From a bacterium (GTDB taxonomy: Bacteria; BMS3Abin14), in NCBI GenBank assembly GCA_029210965.1, contig JARGFZ010000012.1:1-64000 (forward strand): 64,000 bases of DNA, read 5' to 3'. The position numbers were made by a program, and so were the translations under genes. Below are positions 40,731 through 48,443 of this stretch, in pieces. Position 1 is the first letter of the stretch; every line of letters begins with the position of its first letter. The notes below the pieces were generated by a model, which did no database searches, was not told where the DNA came from, and was given only the letters and a program-made list of their open reading frames with translations.

Positions 40731-41930
40731 ACCCTCGCTCCGGATTTGGTATTTTCTCTTCTCTCCTGGTACGACGCCGGGAAAAGAGAGTTTCCCTGGC
40801 GTGACCATCCTGACCCATATGCCGTCCTGGTTTCCGAGTTCATGCTCCAGCAGACCACCGTCCAGGCGGTCATCCCCTATTTCGACAGATGGATGAGCAC
40901 ATACCCCACGGTTAAGGACCTGGCCGCAGCGGAGCTGGACGAGGTCCTGCTGCAGTGGGAAGGCCTCGGATACTACTCACGGGCCCGGAACCTGCATGCG
41001 GCGGCCGGGGAGATCATTGCCAGCTACGGGGGCAAGGTTCCCGGTACTCCCGTAGATCTTAAAAAGCTTCCCGGCATCGGCGAATATACAGCCGCTGCTG
41101 TAGCCTCCATCGCCTTCGGTGTCAGAGCGCCGGCGTTAGACGCCAACAACCTGAGGGTGTGGTCCCGCCTCCTGACCTCCTCCGACAAAAAACGGATCGA
41201 CAAGGTCTTCGCCCGGGTTATCCCGGCCGACAGGCCCGGCGACTTCAACCAGGCCTTGATGGACCTTGGCAGCTCTGTCTGTACACCAAAAAACCCGGAC
41301 TGCCCGGTGTGCCCTCTCGCCGACTGGTGCCGGGCTTACCGCACGGGGACGGTGTCAGAGTATCCGCAGAAGAAAGCCCGACCGGACACCACGCACATCG
41401 AGGCCGCCATCGGGATCATCGTACGGGACGGCATGGTCCTGGTGCAGCGGCGGGCGGATACTGGACTCATGGCGGGATTGTGGGAGTTTCCGGGTGGGAA
41501 AATCAGGAAGGCGATAAGAGGGGGAGAGGGGGCGCATGGGAGCGTGGGCGAAAAGGCAAGACGCGGGGAAACGGGGAAACGGGGACACGGAGAGATAACC
41601 GGTGTCGGCGTATCGGAGTGTCGGCGTATCGGGGAAAAGAGCTCTAAGCTGAAAGCTGAAACACCCGAGGAAGCCGTCCTGCATGAAGTGCTCGAGGAGA
41701 CCGGGTTAACGGTCCAGGTGTGCGAGAAGCTGGGGGTGTTCAATCACGCCTACACCCGATTCCGGGTGAAGCTCCACGTCTTTATCTGCAAGCGCAAAGC
41801 GGGGACGGTTCACAACCCCACGGCGAAGTGGGTGACCCTGGGTGAGTTGGAGGGGCTGGCGATGCCCAGTGTTAATCGAAGAATCGTTAAACGACTAGAA
41901 GAGCGATTGAAGGCTGATTTCGTCGATTAA
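40722..41930 (+). CDS. mutY: Adenine DNA glycosylase MutY with an inserted segment
   Basis: 402 residues. It removes adenine mispaired with 8-oxoguanine. HhH-GPD domain: catalytic Glu39 in VSEFMLQQTTVQ, LPGIGEYTAAAVASIAFG, and the Asp of ALDANNLRVWSR. The iron-sulfur loop is C-x6-C-x2-C-x5-C (CTPKNPDCPVCPLADWC). The C-terminal Nudix-like domain starts HIEAAIGIIVRDGMVLVQ, but after GLWEFPGGKI about 50 residues of low-complexity sequence intervene before ETPEEAVLHEVLEETGL. DNA there is 7/8-bp repeats like those between genes. The frame stays open. Whether the 8-oxoguanine-recognition domain still folds is uncertain. The start codon lies within a heptad repeat. Confidence 0.9.
   Translation: MRSTLAPDLVFSLLSWYDAGKREFPWRDHPDPYAVLVSEFMLQQTTVQAVIPYFDRWMSTYPTVKDLAAAELDEVLLQWEGLGYYSRARNLHAAAGEIIASYGGKVPGTPVDLKKLPGIGEYTAAAVASIAFGVRAPALDANNLRVWSRLLTSSDKKRIDKVFARVIPADRPGDFNQALMDLGSSVCTPKNPDCPVCPLADWCRAYRTGTVSEYPQKKARPDTTHIEAAIGIIVRDGMVLVQRRADTGLMAGLWEFPGGKIRKAIRGGEGAHGSVGEKARRGETGKRGHGEITGVGVSECRRIGEKSSKLKAETPEEAVLHEVLEETGLTVQVCEKLGVFNHAYTRFRVKLHVFICKRKAGTVHNPTAKWVTLGELEGLAMPSVNRRIVKRLEERLKADFVD
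41506..41656 (+). repeat. Octad/heptad repeat DNA inserted in mutY
   Basis: Contains GGAAACGG-type octads (41566-41600), two copies each of TGTCGGCG and TATCGGAG/TATCGGGG (41603-41636) and heptads GCTCTAA, GCTGAAA, GCTGAAA (41641-41661). It has no counterpart in MutY proteins and matches the texture of the spacers at 36028-36060 and 39620-39700. Confidence 0.75.
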
Positions 41931-42284
41931 CACAGGACGCAGGACGCAGCACACAGGGCGCAGTACACCAATAGAATGCACAATATAGAACTTAGAAAAA
42001 AGCAACTGCTTCCACGCTGTCATTGCGAGCCCCGTGCCTATTCCTGGGCGCGGCAATCTCAATGATTGGGATCGCTTCCGTCGTCGCCTTGGGGCGTCGC
42101 CGCCGATGGCTATGCCCTCACAAGTCGGCTTTGCCGCGACAGGTCGCATGGTATCGGCTCGCGATGACAGACATTATTTTTCGGGGATGAAGGGGATAAA
42201 GGGGACGGGGAGTGCCCCAGTAAGGGCCTGAGAGGGTCGTTGAGAGGCATTGCTCATATCTTAACGTATGTTGAATTGGAATGG
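41930..42284. other. Spacer with heptads and a long palindromic repeat
   Basis: No gene. Heptads ACACAGG, ACGCAGG, ACGCAGC, ACACAGG, GCGCAGT begin at the mutY stop (41930-41964). A full-length GTCATTGCGAG palindrome covers 42018-42170. The remaining 110 bases before the hepT end show nothing. Confidence 0.6.
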
Positions 42285-42629
42285 TTAACGGTTGTCTCGT
42301 ACAATCATCTCCAGGAGAGGAATAAGGGAGGGTATGTCTTCCGTGGCGGTTTTCCAGAGAATGGGGATCGAAACGCCGAAATATTCGTGAACGACTATGT
42401 TCCTGATCCCGCGCATTTCCTTCCATGGGGTCTCTGGATATTTTTGAATGGCCTCTTCCGGAATGTGACGCGCAGCTTCTCCAATAACAGTCAGATTCCT
42501 GATAACAGCGTCAATAGTACGTGTATCAGCAGCGAATTCTTTCTGAGTGGAACCTCCAACATAATCCACGATCCTTCTGCTTGCCTCGAGGATGTCCTCG
42601 ATGCGAACAACCCACTCTCTAGGCGGCAC
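42285..42629 (-). CDS. hepT: HepT-like RNase toxin (DUF86)
   Basis: 114 residues, an all-helical HEPN domain. The active-site motif R-x4-H-x-Y is present as RNIVVHEY (about residues 75-82), preceded by the conserved IGEAARHIPEE. HepT toxins cleave RNA, or are kept inactive when the partner MntA adds AMP to the Tyr of this motif. The upstream nucleotidyltransferase overlaps by 11 bases, the standard MntA-HepT order. Function in plasmid/genome maintenance or phage defence is likely. Confidence 0.88.
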   Translation of the reverse strand: MPPREWVVRIEDILEASRRIVDYVGGSTQKEFAADTRTIDAVIRNLTVIGEAARHIPEEAIQKYPETPWKEMRGIRNIVVHEYFGVSIPILWKTATEDIPSLIPLLEMIVRDNR

Positions 42630-42873
42630 GGATCGCCTCTTTCAGGATCTTATCTCTGAACCGGTCCTTAAGAGCATCATGTGTAACGAGGTCCACTTTA
42701 CTGCCCAGGATTTCCTCTAAGAAATTATTCAGACGGATAAAGGTAAATATCCCTACAGGTTCAGCGAACTCAACGAGGATATCGATGTCGCTGCTGGCCG
42801 ACTCCTCCCCCCGTGCGACAGAACCAAAAAGGGACAAGGATAGGACATGGAACCTCTTCAGGTGTTCTTCCAT
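42619..42873 (-). CDS. mntA: MntA-like nucleotidyltransferase antitoxin
   Basis: 84 residues from ATG 42873. The GSxRGxxxxxSDiDiLV motif (LFGSVARGEESASSDIDILV) is the minimal nucleotidyltransferase core; the two Asp bind metal and a third acidic residue is in SKVDLVTHD. It adds AMP to the Tyr of HepT. Coding sequence could extend about 14 residues upstream (TSDEVLKIIKD) to a non-standard start, since the chosen ATG has only a close AAGGA. It overlaps hepT by 11 bases. Confidence 0.87.
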   Translation of the reverse strand: MEEHLKRFHVLSLSLFGSVARGEESASSDIDILVEFAEPVGIFTFIRLNNFLEEILGSKVDLVTHDALKDRFRDKILKEAIRAA

Positions 42874-43062
42874 GTCCTTGATAATTTTAAGAACCTCATC
42901 TGAGGTAGAATTCAGATTTTAAGATTTCGTTCATAAAACCTGAGAATGTGCCTGTCGCGGCGTAGTCACGCCTTTGGCGTGACGAAGACGGGAGCTCCGA
43001 CCCCAAGGATTGCCCTGCTCCCGCCGTCCGGCTCGGTCCAGTCGAAGTGCTGGTACTAAATC

Positions 43063-43114
43063 GAGGGTCGTATCTTACCTTTTAAGGTTACCTTAAACCC
43101 CAAGATACGACCTC
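43063..43114. repeat. Nested cruciform between the two toxin-antitoxin pairs
   Basis: The outer arms GAGGGTCGTATCTT and AAGATACGACCTC pair over 13 bp with one bulge. An inner 15-bp palindrome TTAAGGTTACCTTAA lies between them. It is downstream of the higA stop on the minus strand and could end its transcript, although no T-run follows. Confidence 0.55.
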
Positions 43115-43133
43115 AGAATCCGCATTTCACTGT

Positions 43134-43454
43134 TCACCGTCCTTCCCCCTTATACGGCGATGGCACCTCCCTGGCAAGCCGCTCTCCCAGGTCATCCTTG
43201 CGAAGTTCAAGGTCGTAGCGGGTCTGGAGGTTCATCCAGAAGCGCTCGGATGTGTCGAAATAACGGGAAAGCCGGAGGCCCGTGTCTGCTGTGATAGCCC
43301 TCTTCCCGTGAACGATCTCGTTGATGCGCCTGGGGGGGACACTGATGTCTACAGCCAGGCGGTACTGGCTGATGCCCAGGGGCTTTAGAAATTCCTCCAT
43401 AAGTATCTCACCTGGATGTATGGGCGACATTTTTTCGGATATTTTTCCGGCCAT
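43134..43454 (-). CDS. higA: HigA-family antitoxin
   Basis: 106 residues. The XRE helix-turn-helix follows the diagnostic start PIHPGEILMEEFLKPLGIS; the recognition part is YRLAVDISVPPRRINEIVHG, and ITADTGLRLSRYFDTSERFW completes the VapI/HigA domain. It binds HigB and represses the operon from sites near the promoter. The order is toxin first, antitoxin second, which is the hig-type arrangement, with 12 bases between. The C-terminal tail (SPYKGEGR) is encoded partly by spacer-like DNA. Confidence 0.92.
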   Translation of the reverse strand: MAGKISEKMSPIHPGEILMEEFLKPLGISQYRLAVDISVPPRRINEIVHGKRAITADTGLRLSRYFDTSERFWMNLQTRYDLELRKDDLGERLAREVPSPYKGEGR

Positions 43455-43466
43455 GACGAAATTCTC

Positions 43467-43748
43467 CTAGTGATAATCGGTCAGGTGAACCTCAAAGGCG
43501 TTCCCTTCCCGCCAGACAAAACAGATTCTGTGCTGATCATTGACACGGATACTGTATTGACCCCGCCTGTCGCCGCTCAGCTTCTCCAGCCTGTTGCCGG
43601 GCGGGACCCTGAGGTCGTCCAGGGTCTCGGCGGCATCGAGCAGGAGCAGCTTCCTGTAAACCGTTCGCTGTAATTCCAGTGATAGTTTTTTCACACGAGG
43701 CCGGTCGAATATGTCCCGCGTCGCCCTGTCCCGGAAGCTCTGGATCAT
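43467..43748 (-). CDS. higB: HigB-family mRNA interferase toxin
   Basis: 93 residues (RelE superfamily). It starts MIQSFRDRATRDIFD, with VYRKLLLLDAAETLDDL and the C-terminal GQYSIRVNDQHRICFVWREG, in which the Arg and the His are typical of ribosome-dependent RNases of this family. It cleaves mRNA on the ribosome when free. The gene is first in the operon. The ATG at 43748 has no classical ribosome-binding site, as often for hig toxins. Confidence 0.92.
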   Translation of the reverse strand: MIQSFRDRATRDIFDRPRVKKLSLELQRTVYRKLLLLDAAETLDDLRVPPGNRLEKLSGDRRGQYSIRVNDQHRICFVWREGNAFEVHLTDYH

Positions 43749-43752
43749 GGGA

Positions 43753-43792
43753 ACATAATAACGTTATGCGTTATTAACGGCAAGCGTTAATG
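43753..43792 (-). promoter_or_regulatory. Candidate HigA operator
   Basis: Directly upstream of higB, the sequence holds four AACG/CGTT half-sites: TAACGTTATGCGTTATTAACG and CAAGCGTTAATG. TAACGCTTGCCGTTA on the minus strand is a near-palindrome. Its place over the start region fits autorepression. Confidence 0.5.
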
Positions 43793-43886
43793 AGGCAGCA
43801 CACAGCACGCAGTAAAGACAGAGAATGTAGAGGGTGGAGTACACCGGACAACCATCAGCAGGGTCGCCAGCAAAACCAACAAATAA

Positions 43887-43920
43887 GGTCAGGCACGCTA
43901 CAATTCACCGGCCTGACCCC
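43887..43920. repeat. Short GGTCAGGC/GCCTGACC palindrome
   Basis: 8-bp arms around a 16-base loop, followed by CC. The arms match the ends of the palindromes at 2461 and 3173. It lies just after the stop of the hydrolase gene on the minus strand. Confidence 0.5.
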
Positions 43921-43922
43921 AA

Positions 43923-44780
43923 TTACCCTGCGTTAAAGCTTTTGACTTTATTCTGCGTGCTGCGTGCTGCGTGCTGGAGGAGGCGCTTCCACGCGTTCCA
44001 ATAATCGGCGCCTCCGACAATATAGCAGTCGCTGTGGTCCCCCCCGGCGACGGAAAGGAAGGTTTTGGGCTCCGGCGCGGCGTCGAACACCTCTTTGCCC
44101 ATCCTAAAGGGGATAACCGTATCGCTGACCCCGTGGATGACGAGAATGGGCATCTTCACCTCCCCGATCCGGCCGATGTTGTCGAGCTTCACCGACATGA
44201 CCAGGCCCACAGGAAGGCCGAAATAGATCATTCTGGCCACGTCGGCCGCGCTGGTAAAGGGGCTCTCCAGCACCATCCCGCCCGCGCTCACCCCCTTTGA
44301 AAGTGCAAGATCCACTGAAACCGCAGATCCCAGAGAGTGCCCGTATAATATAATATTCCCTGGATCGAAACCCATGGTCCCGGTGAGCCACTTAAAGGCC
44401 GCCTCGGCGTCCTGGTACAGGCCTTTTTCCGAAGGACGCCCTTCGCTCTTACCGTAGCCCCTGTAATCGAACATGAGGCTGGAAACCCCGAGAGACCTCT
44501 TCATCTCCACAGCCTGGTCCAGTCGGTCGGCGATATTTCCCGCATTCCCGTGCATCCACAGGACCACCTGATCTCCAGACGCGGGAATGTACCACCCGTG
44601 CAGTTCGTTGCCGGCGGAATTAAAGTGGACATCTTCAAAGGCCAGCCCTTCGGCAGTAGGGGAGATGTAAAGGTCGCGGGCAGGGAAGAACAAACCGCTC
44701 CTCTCCTGCCACCGGACCCACAGGAAAAGAAAAATAAATACAAACAGAATTCCAAAGACAATATTCATAAGGGTTTTCAC
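43923..44780 (-). CDS. Membrane-anchored alpha/beta hydrolase
   Basis: 285 residues. One N-terminal helix (about 5-25) anchors it. The fold has the oxyanion motif LWMHGNAGNIADR, nucleophile Ser in YGHSLGSAVS (about 150), acid Asp in HGVSDTVIPF and catalytic His in AGGDHSD. It resembles the BEM46/YqiA-like serine esterases; substrate unknown. The last 17 residues (HAARSTQNKVKSFNAG) are encoded by a GCGTGCT heptad run and the adjoining spacer, so the native C-terminus seems to have been extended or replaced by repeat DNA. Lies just downstream of the M16 peptidase on the same strand. Confidence 0.85.
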   Translation of the reverse strand: MKTLMNIVFGILFVFIFLFLWVRWQERSGLFFPARDLYISPTAEGLAFEDVHFNSAGNELHGWYIPASGDQVVLWMHGNAGNIADRLDQAVEMKRSLGVSSLMFDYRGYGKSEGRPSEKGLYQDAEAAFKWLTGTMGFDPGNIILYGHSLGSAVSVDLALSKGVSAGGMVLESPFTSAADVARMIYFGLPVGLVMSVKLDNIGRIGEVKMPILVIHGVSDTVIPFRMGKEVFDAAPEPKTFLSVAGGDHSDCYIVGGADYWNAWKRLLQHAARSTQNKVKSFNAG

Positions 44781-44804
44781 CGATTAGGGACCTTCAAAAT
44801 CCCA

Positions 44805-47432
44805 TCAACGAATCACTATTTCTACGAGGTTGGCCTCCGGCAGGTACTTGCGTGTGGCCCGCTCCACATCCTCCGGTGTAAGGGCCAGCAGCCGCTCTCT
44901 GTAATCCTCCCCGAAAGTGTGGGTCAAGCCCTGCCTGGTGGCAACGCCCAGATAGTAGGCCCTGTTTATGGACGAAAGCATGCGCATCTGGAGTCTGCCT
45001 GCAAGGCCGTTGATCTCCCGCTGCATCTCCTCAGGTGTCACCCAGGCCGCTCTTGCGGCCTCGATCTGCTCCCTGATCCCGGCACGGGCCCGCTCGATCT
45101 TTTCAGGAGAGGTCCCCATGGAAAGGGTGAACACGGCCCTGTCTCCCACACCACCCAGGGATGCACCCACTGAATAGGCAAGCCCCTCCTTTTCCCTCAG
45201 CTCCTCGTACAGGCGGGCATTGAGAAGTCTCGAAGCGATGGCCAGAGCCGGAGCGTCTGCCCGATCCATTGCCCCTGTCACTGCACCCACCGCCAGGGTT
45301 CCCTGGGGCTTGCCCAGTTCCATCTCCAGCAGGTCGGGTTCCAATGTCAGCGGTACGGGAGTAATTTCAGCCCTCTCTCCTGCCGGAAGTTCTTTGAAAA
45401 ACTCCTCTACCAGGGCTATGGCCTCTTCTGGCGGCATCCCGCTTACAACAGAGATGATGAGATTTTGCCCGGTAAAGTAGCCTTTGTGAAACTGGAGCAG
45501 GTTTTCTTTGGAGATCCCTGAGATGGAAGGTTCGGTTCCATAGACGTCCCCAGCGAGTACCGGGCTGTAAAGCCTTTGTGCCAGGGCTCCTGAGGCAAGT
45601 GTACCGGGGTTGGAACTCCTGTAGGAGATATACTCAAGGATCCGGGAACGGACCTCCTCAACAGCTTCCTCCTCCATAAGGGGGTTTGTCATCATATCTG
45701 AAAGGAGGGTGACGGCGTTTTTGGCTTTATCCTCCACACACTCGAGGCGGATGTGGGAATAAAGGCGTGATGTGTAGAAATCACCAAAGGGAACCATGGG
45801 GTTGTCTGCGGTAGAAAGAGAAATACCAAGCTTGCGAAGGGTCACGTCTATATCTTCTCTGCTCTGGTTGAGGGTTCCCAGGGGGAGCAGACGGTGCAGA
45901 AAATCAGCAATCCCGGTTTTCCCCTCAGGCTCCACGGCCAGGCGGTTCCTGGTCATGACGTGCAGGGCAAATACAGGGGACCCGAACCTTTGCTCTGCCA
46001 CGATCCGGAGCCCGTTATCCAGCATAGCCTCGGCTCGAACCGGTCCCCTGGAAGCTGCATTATCCGATCTCATTGATTCAGGTACGGTAAGGAGAGCAAC
46101 AAAGGGGGCGCTTACCAGGTATTTCCGGGCCGCGGCGGCCAGGTCCTCATGGGTCAGATTGTCCCACCTGCCGGAGGAGAAACCCTGTCCGGGAGAGCCT
46201 GCTGCCACCCAGGGTGCCTTTTCCATCAGATAATAGTGTAGTTTTTCCCTTCCCAGGACCTCTCCGGCCACCAGGGACTCCCTTGTCTGTGCTACCTGAC
46301 CTGCGAAAGCGTCCAGGGTCAAGGCAGCCGGGATCGCTTCGAGAAGAACCATTTGAGCGGCGGCCGGATCAGATCCGGACGGGAGAACTGCTGATATCAC
46401 AAATCTTGAAAAGCCATAATTTATGGAAAGTCCGGCGGAGACCGAGTGGGGCTGCATGCCGGCGCCTTTGAGTGCCCTGTCCAGGACACCTTCCCCGCCG
46501 CCAAGAACTGCCGCCAACAGTTCCAGCGCCTGAGAGTCCGGCCCCCTTGGGTCGGGCCCGGTAAACCCGATCCTCACCCTGACATCAGGCATGGCACCAG
46601 CCAGGAAGTAGGTCCTTTCGGCCGGCAGGGGCATCGGTTTCACCACTTCCGGTGGGATACCACCCATTTCCACATCACCGAAAGACACCCTCACCGCCTC
46701 CATGGCCTCGACCGGGTCAAACCCGCCCTTTAAGAGCAGGACCATATTGTCCGGGCGATAGGTCCGATGGTAGAAACGCGCGATCTCGTATTTTCCGGCA
46801 GTCCGCATTGTGGTTTCGTTACCAAGGCCCGTAGCGGCATAGGAGGAACCCTCATAAAGAAGGGACTGAAACAATTCCTCCTCCCTTGTCCCGGGGCGGC
46901 TCCGGGAGCGATTGATCTCCTCGGTCACCACCTCTTTTGCCTCAACTACGGCCTCCTCTTCTATCGTGGAGTTAAACAGGATGTCTGCCAGGATCTCCAG
47001 GAGCTTGGCGAGATGGTCGCGGTGGCCGACGACGAGATATCCCGTATAGTCATCCCGGGTGAAACCGTTGATGTACCCGCCCAGGTCCTTGACCTCTCTT
47101 TGGATGAGTTCCTTCGTTCTTTTTTCGGTTCCGGCAAAAACAAGGTGCTCAAGAAGATGGGAAAACCCGCTTTTCGACTCATTCTCGCTGGCGTATCCGG
47201 TACGGACAAGAACAAGAGCAGCAACCACCGGTGTGGATGCTTCCCGCATGAGCCGAACATCGAAACCGTTCTTAAGGGTGGACATCCCTGACAGGTCGAT
47301 AATTTCTGCCCGGGCGGAGCTGCTTACAACAGCCAATGCAGGCAAAAGGAGCAAGATAAGGATCAGGCGCTTTAATATATGTCTCAATGATCTTTTCCTT
47401 TCCGTTTTTATAGACATCTTTTTTTTGTCCAT
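44805..47432 (-). CDS. Periplasmic M16 zinc metallopeptidase (two domains)
   Basis: 875 residues. A hydrophobic signal (about 18-42) precedes two full M16 halves. The first has the inverted zinc motif H92-L-L-E95-H96 with the third ligand Glu near 171 (VVEAKEVVTEEI). The second half (about 450-875, LDNGLRIVAEQRFGSPVFAL) lacks HxxEH and is the structural partner, as in pitrilysin/PqqL-like enzymes. Such peptidases act as clam-shells on short peptides in the periplasm. The gene is followed by the hydrolase after 24 bases. The start has no strong ribosome-binding site; a second ATG is five codons later. Confidence 0.9.
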   Translation of the reverse strand: MDKKKMSIKTERKRSLRHILKRLILILLLLPALAVVSSSARAEIIDLSGMSTLKNGFDVRLMREASTPVVAALVLVRTGYASENESKSGFSHLLEHLVFAGTEKRTKELIQREVKDLGGYINGFTRDDYTGYLVVGHRDHLAKLLEILADILFNSTIEEEAVVEAKEVVTEEINRSRSRPGTREEELFQSLLYEGSSYAATGLGNETTMRTAGKYEIARFYHRTYRPDNMVLLLKGGFDPVEAMEAVRVSFGDVEMGGIPPEVVKPMPLPAERTYFLAGAMPDVRVRIGFTGPDPRGPDSQALELLAAVLGGGEGVLDRALKGAGMQPHSVSAGLSINYGFSRFVISAVLPSGSDPAAAQMVLLEAIPAALTLDAFAGQVAQTRESLVAGEVLGREKLHYYLMEKAPWVAAGSPGQGFSSGRWDNLTHEDLAAAARKYLVSAPFVALLTVPESMRSDNAASRGPVRAEAMLDNGLRIVAEQRFGSPVFALHVMTRNRLAVEPEGKTGIADFLHRLLPLGTLNQSREDIDVTLRKLGISLSTADNPMVPFGDFYTSRLYSHIRLECVEDKAKNAVTLLSDMMTNPLMEEEAVEEVRSRILEYISYRSSNPGTLASGALAQRLYSPVLAGDVYGTEPSISGISKENLLQFHKGYFTGQNLIISVVSGMPPEEAIALVEEFFKELPAGERAEITPVPLTLEPDLLEMELGKPQGTLAVGAVTGAMDRADAPALAIASRLLNARLYEELREKEGLAYSVGASLGGVGDRAVFTLSMGTSPEKIERARAGIREQIEAARAAWVTPEEMQREINGLAGRLQMRMLSSINRAYYLGVATRQGLTHTFGEDYRERLLALTPEDVERATRKYLPEANLVEIVIR

Positions 47433-47885
47433 CTATTTTGAACATCGTCCTATGAAACATACACATGACCTCACCGGTCCGCAACTGCAAGTAGTTAAAC
47501 TGCCTGGTCTGAAAGATCGGGCAGTTTAACTATTGAGGATTGCGAATTGAAAATTGAAGATTGATGACTTCGCAAAAAGTCATCAATGCGCCCCGCGCGG
47601 GGCACCCAAATCAATGACTCACTCCGTAAGTCATTGATTTGTAAGGAAAGGGGAAACGACGCTTTTCCCTTTCCGTGGAGCGAAAAGTCCCGGATTGGAC
47701 TTTTTGCGACCCTGTCAAGATTGAAAAACGCGGGAGCATTCTATCAAAAGACTGCATTCCTCGAAAAACACCGAAAGGACCCAGGTGCAGATGTCAAATG
47801 CCCAATCAGTAATTCTCAATTCTCAATGGCATTACCTACCCCTTGACACGGAGAGAGATTCCCTATATCAGGGGGGCGAGGGGAA
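47433..47885. other. Spacer around structured element copy C
   Basis: Besides the element at 47562-47717 it holds a short AGTTTAACTATTGAGG stretch (a CAGTTTAACT unit also near 47495), a heptad run at 47531-47565 and AATTCTCAATTCTCAATGG at 47811-47829. No gene. Confidence 0.5.
47562..47717 (+). mobile_element. Structured 156-bp MITE-like element, copy C
   Basis: Same orientation as copy A. It has the five-hairpin layout, with the long stem GGAAAGGGGAAA/TTTTCCCTTTCC, in which one A-T pair is now G.T. The 8-mer AAGATTGA flanks it at 47557-47564 and 47717-47724. It is inserted into a heptad spacer (ATTGAGG, ATTGCGA, ATTGAAA, ATTGAAG, ATTGATG). Confidence 0.9.
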
Positions 47886-48224
47886 ATGGAGGACATTTTG
47901 AAGAACAAAATGCCGGATGAACTGAAAAATGAGATCACAACATACCTCACCGAGGTGAAAGCTGACCTGGATAACTATCTGACCTGGGCCATGAGCGAAG
48001 TGTCCATGGGAAGCGATACGGGAAAGGCAGCCGAAGTGGTGGAGGATACTATCCACAGGCTCATGACCATCGCATACTACCTGGCCACCTTCTTTGAGGA
48101 CGCCGATCCATCTCTGATCCTCGCTGACCTGGCCTCTGAAGTATCCGAGGAGCATGGGACTGACCCGAACTTTTTTTCGGGGCGAACCACCATGGCGGAT
48201 CCGCCCAACCGGACGCGGCACTGA
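47886..48224 (+). CDS. Hypothetical small acidic helical protein
   Basis: 112 residues (MEDILKNKMPDELKNEITTY ... VVEDTIHRLMTIAYYLATFF). Mostly helical and acidic, without signal peptide or membrane helix apart from a short hydrophobic stretch. The start follows GAGGGGAA. The tail (TTMADPPNRTRH) looks non-conserved. An intrinsic terminator at 48283 supports a real transcription unit. Family not recognised. Confidence 0.6.
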   Translation: MEDILKNKMPDELKNEITTYLTEVKADLDNYLTWAMSEVSMGSDTGKAAEVVEDTIHRLMTIAYYLATFFEDADPSLILADLASEVSEEHGTDPNFFSGRTTMADPPNRTRH

Positions 48225-48282
48225 GAACTGTCAGGTTGGAGTTCAGAGTGTAAAGTGTAGAGTGCAGAGAATTGAATATGGA

Positions 48283-48306
48283 GGGGAACGGAAGTTCCCC
48301 TTTTTT
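48283..48306 (+). terminator. Intrinsic terminator
   Basis: Stem GGGGAAC/GTTCCCC, loop GGAA, then six T. It follows the 112-residue gene. On both sides are facing heptad runs, GAGTGTA/AAGTGTA/GAGTGCA (48246-48266) and CTCTACA/CTCTACA/CCCTGCA/CTCTGCA (48361-48388), that are reverse complements. Confidence 0.85.
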
Positions 48307-48443
48307 AATGCCCATTTATAGCCCATAGCCCTTGTTCAAACAAAAGGCTTTGCCTATATTCTCCTCTACACTCTACACCCTGCACTCTGCACTCTCTTTA
48401 TTCCCCTTTGACAACCCCCGAGCCCTGTTGTAAGTCTGTCTAG

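Noticed and set aside
47497-47530. Attachment-site-like CAGTTTAACT/AGTTTAACT pair
   Set aside because: Short, also near 29470 as TTAGTTTAACTGCC, with no integrase nearby; treated as chance or minor repeat.
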